NCBI RefSeq assembly: GCF_000421525.1
Contig: NZ_ATXE01000004.1
Coordinates: 1-64,000, forward strand
Direction: 5' to 3'
DNA length: 64,000 nt
From: Aestuariimicrobium kwangyangense DSM 21549
GTDB taxonomy: Bacteria; Actinomycetota; Actinomycetes; Propionibacteriales; Propionibacteriaceae
The position numbers and the translations under genes are program-made. Under the pieces are notes generated by a model. The model searched no databases, had not been told where the DNA came from, and was given only the letters and a program-made list of their open reading frames with translations. Below are positions 1 through 8,140 of the stretch, in pieces; position 1 is the first letter of the stretch; every line of letters begins with the position of its first letter.

Positions 1-1
1 T

Positions 2-610
2 GCCTTCGGTCGTACGGTGACCGGCGGCTGGGGCAGCGCGGACGTCGGAGGGCCGTGGACACTGAACGGTGGCAGCGCCGCCTTCTCGGTGTCGAGCGGC
101 ACCGGGGTCATCACCCTTGCTCCGTCGCAGAACCGGGTGGCACTGGTCAACTCGGTCTCGACGACGGCCACGCTGAGTCAGGTCGACCTCGTCGCCGACC
201 CGTCGACGACGGGGGGCGCCAACCCCCACGTGACGGTGATCGGACGCCAAGTGGGTTCGTCGTACTACGGCGGCCGGGTTCGCTTCGAGGCGACGGGCGC
301 GCTCAGGCTCTACGCCCTGCGGGACGAGACGGCGCTCGGGAGCAGCTACCTGCTGCCCAACGTCACCTACCAGGCTGGCGACGTCGTGCACGTCAAGGTT
401 GAGGTGAGCGGCACCAATCCCACCACGGTGAAGGTGAAGGCGTGGCTGAACGCCGGCACCGAACCCACCGCATGGCAGATCACATCGACCGACTCGACCA
501 GCACCATGCAGGTGGCCGGCTCGGTGGGGGTCAAGGCGACAGTGGGTTCGACGTCGACCAATCCCAGCACCCGGTTCATCTTCGACAACTACAAGGTGAC
601 AGCGATCTGA
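2..610 (+). CDS. C-terminal part of a secreted beta-rich surface protein (5' end outside window)
   Basis: The reading frame is open from the window edge to the TGA at 608-610 (about 202 residues), so the start lies upstream and is not visible. The visible part begins AFGRT...WGSAD and closely parallels the last ~200 residues of the beta-helix protein encoded at 1403-3763: both have a (D)AFxRT start, WGSxDxGxxW, AFSV, VTVIGRQV, LRDET, VSGxxPTTV, a DST segment and VGxKA. This is a lectin-like/LamG-like C-terminal domain of the kind I associate with actinobacterial surface proteins. The N-terminal catalytic or structural part is unknown. It converges on the LMW phosphatase gene with a strong hairpin in between. 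The domain equivalence is seen directly; a carbohydrate-binding role is inference. Confidence 0.8.
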   Translation, partial: AFGRTVTGGWGSADVGGPWTLNGGSAAFSVSSGTGVITLAPSQNRVALVNSVSTTATLSQVDLVADPSTTGGANPHVTVIGRQVGSSYYGGRVRFEATGALRLYALRDETALGSSYLLPNVTYQAGDVVHVKVEVSGTNPTTVKVKAWLNAGTEPTAWQITSTDSTSTMQVAGSVGVKATVGSTSTNPSTRFIFDNYKVTAI

Positions 611-634
611 TCGATCGGTGGCGACACCTGCACG

Positions 635-668
635 GGGCCCCGGGCAGCTGCCCGGGGCCCTTGTGTGT
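635..668. terminator. Palindromic terminator between convergent genes
   Basis: A perfect 26-bp palindrome at 635-660 (12-bp GC-rich arms) is followed by a T-rich run TTGTGTGTT at 661-669. It lies 25 bp after the plus-strand stop at 610 and before the end of the minus-strand phosphatase gene at 695, so it could stop transcription from both sides. Confidence 0.75.
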
Positions 669-694
669 TCGCATGTCGGGAGGGCGGCGCCCCG

Positions 695-1285
695 TCAGCG
701 AGCAGCCCCGAGGAGATCGGCCAGGGTCTCCAGCGCTTCACCGATCTGCCTGTGCGAGGCGCGATACACAGCCCGCCGCCTCATGTAGGGATCGGGAAGG
801 TCCATGGGGAGATCCGGCAACAGGAGCAGGTTTCGGTGGGCAGCGGCTTGGTCACGGAGCCACAAGAGCCGATCAGGGCCCTTCGGCAAGGATCCGCACG
901 CCAAGTTCGCAGCGAGCGTCGTGAACTCCAGCAGGGTGAATGTCCTGCCCAGGACCCTGGGCACCCGCTGGACCACAGACGATCGGTGTTGCCTCGTGGC
1001 GGTCAGGATCAGGTCGGCGCTCATCACGTCATCATCCTCGAGCCGCCGGGAGGCGAAACCAGTCACGTCGATCCCGTCCCCCGCAAGGAGGGATGCGACG
1101 GTCGAGTCGAGCCTTTGACCATCCGTGGCCGCGACGCCCGCGCTGGTGATGCTGACGGGGCCGATCCCCCGCTCGTCCAACAATCGCCTGAACGTCATCT
1201 CCGCCGTCGGCGACCTGCAGATGTTCGCCGTGCAGACGAAGAGCACCTGCGCAGGTCGCTGGTCTGAAGTCCGAGCGTCCGTCAC
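695..1285 (-). CDS. Low-molecular-weight protein-tyrosine phosphatase (Wzb-like)
   Basis: The 196-residue product has the LMW-PTP phosphate-binding loop VCTANICRS near the N-terminus (nucleophile Cys18, Arg24; CX5R) and a late DP pair (Asp165-Pro166) in the place of the family's general acid. The family dephosphorylates phosphotyrosine; in polysaccharide clusters the member called Wzb reverses autophosphorylation of the Wzc tyrosine kinase. A Wzc-type protein is encoded in the same orientation at 6441-7823, which supports that role. The start is GTG at 1285 with only a weak ribosome site. At 196 residues it is longer than the usual ~150, mainly through extra sequence in its second half. The family call is firm; the pairing with Wzc is inferred from position. 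Confidence 0.88.
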   Translation of the reverse strand: MTDARTSDQRPAQVLFVCTANICRSPTAEMTFRRLLDERGIGPVSITSAGVAATDGQRLDSTVASLLAGDGIDVTGFASRRLEDDDVMSADLILTATRQHRSSVVQRVPRVLGRTFTLLEFTTLAANLACGSLPKGPDRLLWLRDQAAAHRNLLLLPDLPMDLPDPYMRRRAVYRASHRQIGEALETLADLLGAAR

Positions 1286-1353
1286 CCGATCAGCATAGGG
1301 TCGCCAGCCCGACGCGACTCGCCTGCCGGGGGCCTCAACTCTCCTGAAACGCA

Positions 1354-1384
1354 GAACTGGGACGCCTTGTGGGCGCCCCAGTTC
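1354..1384 (-). terminator. Terminator after the beta-helix gene
   Basis: The arms GAACTGGGACGCC (1354-1366) and GGCGCCCCAGTTC (1372-1384) pair with one mismatch around a 5-base loop. The hairpin lies 18 bp downstream of the minus-strand stop at 1403, with a short T-containing tail on that strand. Confidence 0.65.
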
Positions 1385-1402
1385 GCTACGTACTACGTGC
1401 CG

Positions 1403-3763
1403 TCAGGGCTTGACCACCGTGAAACTGGCGACCCGCACCTTCACGTTCGAGGACGCGGTGCCTGAAAGGTAGGCCTTGATGCCCACTGTGCCTGCCGACT
1501 GGAGAACGGCGGTGGAGTCCTGAGCGGTGAGCGTCCAGGCGGAAGGTTCCGACTGGCCGGCGGCCCAGATCTTCGCCCTGACCGTGGTCGGCGCGGCGCC
1601 GGACACCTGCAGCTTGACGTTGAGCTGTTGGCCCGCCACGTACTTCTGAGCCAGGCCGTACGCTGCACCGAGCTGCGTCTCGTCCCTCAGCAGCAGGAGT
1701 CGGGCAGATCCGTCGGCACCGACCCGCACTCGAGCCGAGTAGACCGACCCACTCACCTGGCGTCCGATCACGGTCACACTCGCCGCGCCCGCGGTGGGCA
1801 GCGAGCCGACTGCCACCGTGGTGGTGGTGGAGGTCGAGGTGGTGGCGATCTTCGGGAGTGTTGCCACCCGATTGTCGGCCGGGTTGAGGCTGACCATTCC
1901 GTAGCCGCCGGTCACCGAGAAAGCCGACGAACCTCCGGAAAGGCTCCACGGGTTGCCGCCGTCGGACGATCCCCAGGTGCCGGACAGGGTGCGGTTGAAC
2001 GCGTCCGAGTCGAGCACACCCGAGGTGGTGGTCGGCGGTGCCACGGTGGTGACGGGAGCGGTGGTCGTGTTGACGAGACCGATCTTCTTGGTACCAGCCG
2101 ACACCCCGATAAGCGAGGCCACGTCGGAGGGGATGGCCATGGCGGCAGTGGTCTGCGTTGACAAGTCCACCGAGCTCTCGGGGTTGGTGACACAAGCGCT
2201 GCTCTGCAGGTTCGTCCAGCCGGAGCCCTTCTTCGCCAGGGCCGCGGTGCTCTGCAGGAACTCCGTGCCGCCTGACACCGGGGCCCCCCAGCCGACCATG
2301 TTCAGCTCGGGACTCTGCCGGTACTGGCTGAAGAGGTTCCCGGTGATCGTGGAGTCGAAGTCGGCCATCGGGATCCCGGTGTGGTCATCCTTGCCGAAGA
2401 TCTGGAAGCGGGCACCACAAGCAAGGACGTTGTTGGCCACCGTGTTGTTCTTCACCAGGAGGCTGTGGGTGGCCGGCGCATTGCTGGGGCGGTTCGTCCA
2501 GCGGTCGTCCTGCGCCAGGTACACCCCGAACAGGGTGTAGCCACGGACGTGGTTGTTCATGACCTTGACCGTGTCGGTGTCTCGCAGCTCAATACCCTTG
2601 CGGCTGCCGATGACGTCGTTGTTCGCCACAATCCCGCGGGTGGCGGCCTCGAGATTGATGCCCTGCTCCCCGTTATTGACCATCGAGTTGTTGGCGATCA
2701 GGACGTCGGAGCTGTAGTTGTCGAACCACAGACCGGCGGAGAGGTAGTTGGCACTGAACAGGTTGTTCGTGATCCTGGCCTTCGCGGCCTTGGTGATCTT
2801 CACGCCCGCTGCGACCGGGAGGGTGGGGAACCGTTCGAAGTTGTTCTGGCCGAAGATCGAGTTGGTCACCACCACGTTGTCGGCACGATCCATGCCGAGG
2901 CCCATAAGACCGTTGCGCTCCACCGTGAGGTTGCGGATGGTCTTGTTGGACCCACTCAGCGCCAGACCGATGTAGGCGTTGTCGGAAACCACCAGGCGCT
3001 CAAAGGTGCCGCCGTCGGGGTCCATCAGAATCGCGGCGCGAGAGGCGGCCGTGACCGCGTAGCGCCTGACACCGAAGCCCTTCAGGTTGACGTTGGTGGT
3101 CATGATGCCGATGGCACGGGTGAGATCGCTGGAGACGACTCGCTTGCTGGTGGGGTCGCTTCCGATGACGAGGCGCTTGTTGGCTGAATCAGCGAAGAAG
3201 GTGCCGACCTTGACCTCCGCCAACGAGCCGACCTGTGCGAGCGCCGCCCCGTCGATGAAGACCTGGGCGGGGTAAGGAGCGTACGGATAGCCGGGCCGCG
3301 TTGCTCCCCCGCTGGAGGCGAAGAACGTCGACCAGGGGGCCACCCAGACCGTTCCGGACTTCGTCCAGTTGGAGACGGCGCGCGAGCCGTCGAACCAGAC
3401 GACTTCGCGGGGGTAGTTCTGAATGGTCACCTGCTTGGTGACAGTCACGGACTCGTGGTAGGTGCCCGCACGGAGCACCACGGTTCCGCCAGACGGAGCC
3501 AGGGCCAGTGCCCGGGCAACGGTCTTCACGGGGCTGGACAAGGACCCGGGGTTGGTGTCAGAGCCGGCATTGCTTGCATAGACGGCACCGGCTGGAGGTG
3601 TGTACGAAGCGCTGCCGAGCGACGTGCCTCGGGTGCCGATCACGGCACCGACGTAGGTGTCCGCCGCGACAGCGGGGGTCTTGGGAAGGGCGACCAGGGC
3701 GGCGGTGGTGCCGAGGATGAGCACCAGGGCGCGCGAAGTCAGCCTGGAAAGTGGACGAGCCAT
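1403..3763 (-). CDS. Secreted right-handed beta-helix protein with C-terminal lectin-like domain
   Basis: The chosen start at 3763 (MARPLSRL..., 786 residues) gives a clear signal peptide: basic N-terminus, hydrophobic LVLILGTTAALVAL core and an AVA-A cleavage region near residue 34. AAGGA lies just upstream; a longer ATG-initiated frame to 3844 lacks a signal peptide. After a segment reading YASNAGSDTNPGSLSSPVKT, typical of DUF1565/NosD-like pectate-lyase folds, come repeated short beta-helix coils rich in Asn (NNLFSANYLS, ANNSMVNNGEQG, NNDVIGSRKG). A Thr/Pro linker (TTTAPVTTVAPPTTT) then leads to a ~200-residue C-terminal domain that matches the protein ending at 610. It sits directly after the Wzy-like gene, suggesting a polysaccharide lyase, epimerase or structural role outside the cell; no catalytic residues could be assigned. 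Confidence 0.82.
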   Translation of the reverse strand: MARPLSRLTSRALVLILGTTAALVALPKTPAVAADTYVGAVIGTRGTSLGSASYTPPAGAVYASNAGSDTNPGSLSSPVKTVARALALAPSGGTVVLRAGTYHESVTVTKQVTIQNYPREVVWFDGSRAVSNWTKSGTVWVAPWSTFFASSGGATRPGYPYAPYPAQVFIDGAALAQVGSLAEVKVGTFFADSANKRLVIGSDPTSKRVVSSDLTRAIGIMTTNVNLKGFGVRRYAVTAASRAAILMDPDGGTFERLVVSDNAYIGLALSGSNKTIRNLTVERNGLMGLGMDRADNVVVTNSIFGQNNFERFPTLPVAAGVKITKAAKARITNNLFSANYLSAGLWFDNYSSDVLIANNSMVNNGEQGINLEAATRGIVANNDVIGSRKGIELRDTDTVKVMNNHVRGYTLFGVYLAQDDRWTNRPSNAPATHSLLVKNNTVANNVLACGARFQIFGKDDHTGIPMADFDSTITGNLFSQYRQSPELNMVGWGAPVSGGTEFLQSTAALAKKGSGWTNLQSSACVTNPESSVDLSTQTTAAMAIPSDVASLIGVSAGTKKIGLVNTTTAPVTTVAPPTTTSGVLDSDAFNRTLSGTWGSSDGGNPWSLSGGSSAFSVTGGYGMVSLNPADNRVATLPKIATTSTSTTTTVAVGSLPTAGAASVTVIGRQVSGSVYSARVRVGADGSARLLLLRDETQLGAAYGLAQKYVAGQQLNVKLQVSGAAPTTVRAKIWAAGQSEPSAWTLTAQDSTAVLQSAGTVGIKAYLSGTASSNVKVRVASFTVVKP

Positions 3764-3876
3764 GGGGGGGTTCCTTGGGGGGAGGAGGTGTTCGGGGGAC
3801 CCGTCCCATGGTGGGAGGGACCCCCTTGCGGGGCACCTTAGCATTCGCTCTCAGACTCGCCGAAACCGCTCAGGCT

Positions 3877-5139
3877 CTATTCAGGAACGCCGGCCGCGTC
3901 GTCCCTTGCCCTGGTGGGGAGCCGGACCAGCAGACCAACAGCCACCGTGAGCGCGAGCGCCGCCGTGGTGTAGAACGGGCTGAAGAACGCATCCCAGACC
4001 ACCTGGATGGCCAGGAAGGTGGTCAGCGCCCGGCCGCGACCCTCCGCCAGTCGGGCCGCGCTGTTGCGAAGGACCAGCACGAGCATGGCAAGCAGGAACG
4101 CGAGTCCCATGGGTCCGCACCGAAGCCACAGATCGCCCATCACGGAGTGGACCTCAAAGGCGCCACCGAACATGTAGCGCTCGACGTAGCCATTGTTGGC
4201 GTCGTAGTTGAGCCGCTCCATCCCCGACTTCGCGGTGTAGATGTCGGCGAAATTGGGTACGACTCCCAGCCCGTAGCCACCGGGCGAGGCCCTGAGCAGG
4301 GCCAAAGTGGCACCGATCTCGGGGCGCCCACCCAGGAGCAGCGACCCTGATGAGCGGATCTGGGCCTCACTGCGCAGCTGGGCACCCTCGCCGAGGAAGC
4401 CTTGCAGGATGAACGACTGCATCACGAAGTAGGTCATCAACCCCAGGAGCACGATGCTGACGCCCACTCGCAGGGCGGTCGACCGGAGCTGGAGCGCAGC
4501 CCTGGCCCGCTGCCAGGACAGGATGAGGAAGGCGGTGGCGAGGATCGAGGCGGCAGAGCGCGAGTCGTTCAAGGCAGACACGAGTGCGAGCAGGACGAGC
4601 GCGACCAATTCCCCCGTTCGTGCCTTGACCAGCCAGGCAGCGGCCAGCAGGCAGATCGTGACCGGCAGCGACAGGCTGAACTTCCAGGGGTTGTCGGCGC
4701 TCAACCGTGGCAGCACCGACAGCAGCATTCCGGACCCGAACAGGAGCCCCATCCACCCCGACCCCACGACAGATCTGACCCACACGAGAGCACCGGAACC
4801 CAGGAGCAACTCGAGGATCAGGACGATCTGAGCCTCAGTGAGTGGGACCGAGATGTGATGTGTCGACGCGTTGACCGAATTGAGCAGTAGGCCATTCAGG
4901 ATGGCGCCCAGACCTGTCAGGGCCACGACCCCGGATTGGTGCCGGGCAAGGTGCGGCAGCCACACCGGCAGTAGGGCGACCGAGAGTACGAGCGTCAAGG
5001 TCAGTGGCCCCGGGAGGGGCAGATGAGCTCCGATTCCCAGTGCCGTGACGGCAGCAACCAGCGAGTCGAGGTGGACCCTGCGAGCCCCGCCCGCGTTGAC
5101 GCCAGATGCCCGGACGGAGCGATGCGCAATGACTGCCAT
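3877..5139 (-). CDS. Wzy-like O-antigen/exopolysaccharide polymerase (ligase family)
   Basis: The 420-residue product is almost entirely hydrophobic, with about ten to twelve predicted membrane segments and one long polar loop in the second half (roughly residues 250-340, containing LGGRPEIG...YGLGVVP and MERLNYDANNGYVE). That layout is typical of O-antigen ligase/Wzy polymerases, which join lipid-linked repeat units at the outer face of the membrane. The ATG at 5139 lies 3 bp after the stop of the flippase gene, so the two are probably co-transcribed. Sequence identity in this family is low, so ligase versus polymerase cannot be separated; the cluster with Wzx and Wzc argues for polymerase. 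Confidence 0.75.
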   Translation of the reverse strand: MAVIAHRSVRASGVNAGGARRVHLDSLVAAVTALGIGAHLPLPGPLTLTLVLSVALLPVWLPHLARHQSGVVALTGLGAILNGLLLNSVNASTHHISVPLTEAQIVLILELLLGSGALVWVRSVVGSGWMGLLFGSGMLLSVLPRLSADNPWKFSLSLPVTICLLAAAWLVKARTGELVALVLLALVSALNDSRSAASILATAFLILSWQRARAALQLRSTALRVGVSIVLLGLMTYFVMQSFILQGFLGEGAQLRSEAQIRSSGSLLLGGRPEIGATLALLRASPGGYGLGVVPNFADIYTAKSGMERLNYDANNGYVERYMFGGAFEVHSVMGDLWLRCGPMGLAFLLAMLVLVLRNSAARLAEGRGRALTTFLAIQVVWDAFFSPFYTTAALALTVAVGLLVRLPTRARDDAAGVPE

Positions 5140-5142
5140 GGC

Positions 5143-6432
5143 TCAGGCCGCCTGCCACAGTCGGGCACGGTGGCGGTGGATGTAGAGGGTGAAGGGCACG
5201 AGCTGGAAGACCAGGACGCACAGGCAGTTGCTCAGGATGGGCCCGACCACCCCCAGACGTGGTGTCACCACAATGGCCAACAGGAGAGACATTACGGCCA
5301 TCGCAGCGGTGGGGAGCGCCTGGAAACGAATACCGGGCTTGTCCATGATGAACATGCCCAACGGGTAGAGGCAGGCCTGGATCACGATCATCACACTGAA
5401 GGCCATGACGGTGTTGAGATGGACGGGCACCTGACCATTGGTGGTGAAGGCGAACACGGGGCCACGGAGGAGCCCCACCACGACCATGACGGCCAGACTG
5501 GCAGCGCCCAGAAGGGCACTGAGCAGGAATGGGCCACTGGTCAATTGCCCGGCTGCCCGGCGGCGGGCATAGCTGGGCCACAGGGCTATCCCGGCGGCGC
5601 TGATCATTCCCAAAAAGGCTAGGTAGACCTGCGCGGAGGCGGTGTATTCGGCCAGCTCACCCGTCGTCCCGGATCGGGCCAACACATACCGCTGTGCGGT
5701 GATGGACAGTGGCGCCGACAGCAGTTGCGCCATCATCGGCCAACCCACGTCCATGACCCGCACACCGGGATGGTGAGCGGGCTTGAAGACTTGGCGGCAG
5801 GCCCTTCCGACCGCTCGTCCCAGGTGCCGGACCGAAGCCGCCATGCCGACAGTGGCAATCACGAAGGCGCCGACATACGACGCCAAGGAGAGGAAAGGGA
5901 ATGCTCCCGATCCCGAACCGATCAGCACCCACACCAGCAGGAAGTTGATGGGCGCCATCAGCCCCTGGATCAGAATGGTCAGGTGGTTCTTGCGGAGGCC
6001 AAGAAGAATGCGCTGCCAGATGCCCAGCGGGACAGCGACGGCCCACACCGACAGACACGTGAACACGACCAACGACGCTCGTGGAAGGAGCCCGGGCTCG
6101 CCGAGCAGCCACATCCAACCGCCCGACACCAACAGGACGACATTCAACGCCGTCAGCACGACGGCGAACTTCAGCATGATCCGCCACACCGATGTCAGTG
6201 TGTCGGTGACGTGACTGTCATCGTCGGGGGCATCAGCAGTGGCGATGGTGTTGACCAGCGCAGCCCCAGTGCCCAAGTCCTGGAATTGCACCAAGGACGG
6301 GAGAACCGTCACCAACGCATACAGCGCGAAGTACTCGACCCCAGCATGACCGAGGATGAGCCGCGCGGTCAGGATGCCGAAGATGGCTGAGGTGAGGGTG
6401 GTGAGCCCGCGCGCCGAGAGAGCCTTGAACAC
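5143..6432 (-). CDS. Polysaccharide repeat-unit flippase, Wzx/MOP superfamily
   Basis: The product has 429 residues and about twelve to fourteen membrane segments. The N-terminal pattern (RGLTTLTSAIFGILTARLILG...YFALYALVTVLPSLVQFQDLGTGAALVN) is typical of polysaccharide-biosynthesis exporters of the MOP superfamily, which flip undecaprenyl-linked oligosaccharide across the membrane. The start is GTG at 6432 with AGGGAC upstream, 8 bp after the Wzc-like stop codon. With the Wzc-type and Wzy-like neighbours it completes a Wzx/Wzy-dependent export pathway. The substrate sugar unit is unknown, since no repeat-unit glycosyltransferases are seen in the window. Confidence 0.83.
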   Translation of the reverse strand: MFKALSARGLTTLTSAIFGILTARLILGHAGVEYFALYALVTVLPSLVQFQDLGTGAALVNTIATADAPDDDSHVTDTLTSVWRIMLKFAVVLTALNVVLLVSGGWMWLLGEPGLLPRASLVVFTCLSVWAVAVPLGIWQRILLGLRKNHLTILIQGLMAPINFLLVWVLIGSGSGAFPFLSLASYVGAFVIATVGMAASVRHLGRAVGRACRQVFKPAHHPGVRVMDVGWPMMAQLLSAPLSITAQRYVLARSGTTGELAEYTASAQVYLAFLGMISAAGIALWPSYARRRAAGQLTSGPFLLSALLGAASLAVMVVVGLLRGPVFAFTTNGQVPVHLNTVMAFSVMIVIQACLYPLGMFIMDKPGIRFQALPTAAMAVMSLLLAIVVTPRLGVVGPILSNCLCVLVFQLVPFTLYIHRHRARLWQAA

Positions 6433-6440
6433 CGCCGTCC

Positions 6441-7823
6441 CTAGTCCACTCTGGCGTCTTGTAGCTCCCGATGTCGGGCGGTCGCGCCGTACTCCCTGCT
6501 GTGGTACTTGCTGTCCCGCTGGATGCGCACCCCGTTGACCACCAGACCGAGCACCCTGGCGTGGGTCGAGGTGACCGTGTCAATGGCCGCGAGGAGTGCC
6601 CTGGTGGGGGTCTTCTTGGCTCGCGTGACCAGGATCATCCCGTCCGTGTGCGGGGCCAGCCACAGGGCATCACTGACGGCGAGCACCGGCGCAGTGTCGA
6701 TGATCACGACATCGAACTGTTCCCTCGCCAGCGCCAATGTCTCGTTCAACTGGCCCGACGAGATCAACTGACCGGGATTGGGGGACAGGACCCCTCCGGG
6801 CAGGATGCTGAGGTTCTTGTGCCCCCAGGGCTGCACCGCTTCGTCGAATTCACAGTCGTGCACCAGCACGGTCGTCAGGCCGACACCACCCTCGACCCCG
6901 GTCAGGTCGGCGATGGAGGGATTGCGCAGGTCGGCGTCGATCACCAACGTGCGTCGCCCCGCCTCGGCAAACGCGACGCCCAGTGCGACCGAGATGCTGG
7001 ACTTGCCGTCGAACGGTCGCGCCGAGGTGAGGATCATCATCCGCGCGGGCTGGTCGACTGACACGAATCTCAGGCTGGCCGCCACCGCGCGCAGGGCTTC
7101 GGCAGCGTGGCCCCGGGGTGCCATGAGAACGCTCTTCGCGAGGTTGGCCTTACGCGCCAATTGGGGCACCTCGCCCAGCACCGGGAGATCCGTCAGGGCC
7201 TTGACGTCGTCGGCATTGCGGGGCCGGGAGCGCAGGAGTTCTCGTGTCAGCGCGATGCCCACTGCGAGCACCAATCCGGCCAGGGCGCCGACCATGCCAT
7301 AGGTCTTGCTGTTGGGCGAGACATACCCCTGCGGCAACGTGGCGGGCGAGATGACCTCCAGACGCACCGCAGGTTCGCTACCGATTTTGGGCGAGAGTTC
7401 GTTCACTGCCGCGATCAGCGAATCCGAGGTGGCACCGGCGATGCTCTGCGCTCGCTGGGGCGACGAATCGGTGACAGCGAGCTGGATCACCACGGTGTTG
7501 AGCGGGGTCACCACGTTCACCTGCCGCGCCAACTGCCCGGGCGACACCCCCAGGTCAAGCTTGTCGACCACGGGTTGCAGCACGTACGGGGTGGTGGCCA
7601 ACAGCGCGTACGACTGCACGATGTTCTCGACGTAGTTGGCGCCCTGCACGACCTCACTGGTGTTCTCGCCACGCACGGGCACCACCATCACGGACGCGTA
7701 GGAGCGATACTGCTTCGGCAGCGTGTGGGAGTAGAAATACGCGCCGGTGCCCCCGACCACGGCCAAGAGAATGATCAGCAGAAGGTTGCGACGCAGAACA
7801 TGGACGTACTGGGCAACGGTCAT
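6441..7823 (-). CDS. Wzc-type polysaccharide copolymerase / BY-kinase
   Basis: From the ATG at 7823 the protein has 460 residues. It contains an N-terminal Wzz domain (MTVAQYVHVLRRNLLLIILL first membrane segment, a periplasm-like loop, then a second segment near residues 175-195 around YGMVGALAGLVLAVGIAL). A cytoplasmic ATPase domain follows, with a Walker A region FDGKSS, Walker A' VIDADLRNPS and Walker B VVIIDTAP. These are the features of bacterial tyrosine kinases that set polymer length. The C-terminal tail holds only two Tyr (KYHSREY), a poorer cluster than in E. coli Wzc. A longer ATG frame to 7946 would add a non-conserved Arg-rich leader and is not preferred. Tyr phosphorylation and reversal by the phosphatase at 695-1285 are inferred. 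Confidence 0.87.
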   Translation of the reverse strand: MTVAQYVHVLRRNLLLIILLAVVGGTGAYFYSHTLPKQYRSYASVMVVPVRGENTSEVVQGANYVENIVQSYALLATTPYVLQPVVDKLDLGVSPGQLARQVNVVTPLNTVVIQLAVTDSSPQRAQSIAGATSDSLIAAVNELSPKIGSEPAVRLEVISPATLPQGYVSPNSKTYGMVGALAGLVLAVGIALTRELLRSRPRNADDVKALTDLPVLGEVPQLARKANLAKSVLMAPRGHAAEALRAVAASLRFVSVDQPARMMILTSARPFDGKSSISVALGVAFAEAGRRTLVIDADLRNPSIADLTGVEGGVGLTTVLVHDCEFDEAVQPWGHKNLSILPGGVLSPNPGQLISSGQLNETLALAREQFDVVIIDTAPVLAVSDALWLAPHTDGMILVTRAKKTPTRALLAAIDTVTSTHARVLGLVVNGVRIQRDSKYHSREYGATARHRELQDARVD

Positions 7824-8140
7824 CGGCGTTGTCCCCGGCGGCGCTTGACAGTGTCTCCGCGGACGACTGAACGCTCCATTCAGCACCTTCTGTTCGTGCC
7901 ATGCGGGATGGCGCCGTGCCGAGCCCGTGCGGAGGTGGTCACCCACAGCCGCGCCGCGAGCCTACACCGCGAGCAATCACAGACCTCACCTTCTCCCCGC
8001 CCGCCCCCAGTTGTTACGTGAATGTGAGTTTTGCCAAGCCAACCCACGAACCGGCCCGCCTGACCAGGCCCGAACAAGGAGGATCGTCCGGGCCCCCCGA
8101 CCCGGACGATCCCCGTCGCAGAATCCCTGACGGGACTCCC
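7824..8140. other. Gene-free interval within the exopolysaccharide locus
   Basis: This 317-bp stretch separates the glycosyltransferase stop from the Wzc-like start. I see no convincing gene. It holds the hairpin at 8081-8112, and the rest is presumably the promoter and leader region for the Wzc-Wzx-Wzy genes, although no clear -10/-35 pair stands out. Confidence 0.6.
8081..8112 (-). terminator. Hairpin terminator after the initiating glycosyltransferase gene
   Basis: A perfect 12-bp stem GGATCGTCCGGG (8081-8092) / CCCGGACGATCC (8101-8112) encloses an 8-base loop, 28 bp downstream of the stop at 8141. On the minus strand it is followed by TCCTTGTTC. Confidence 0.7.

Noticed and set aside
7824-8140. 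A riboswitch or other structured leader before the Wzc-like gene
   Set aside because: Apart from the terminator hairpin I see no recognisable riboswitch core.
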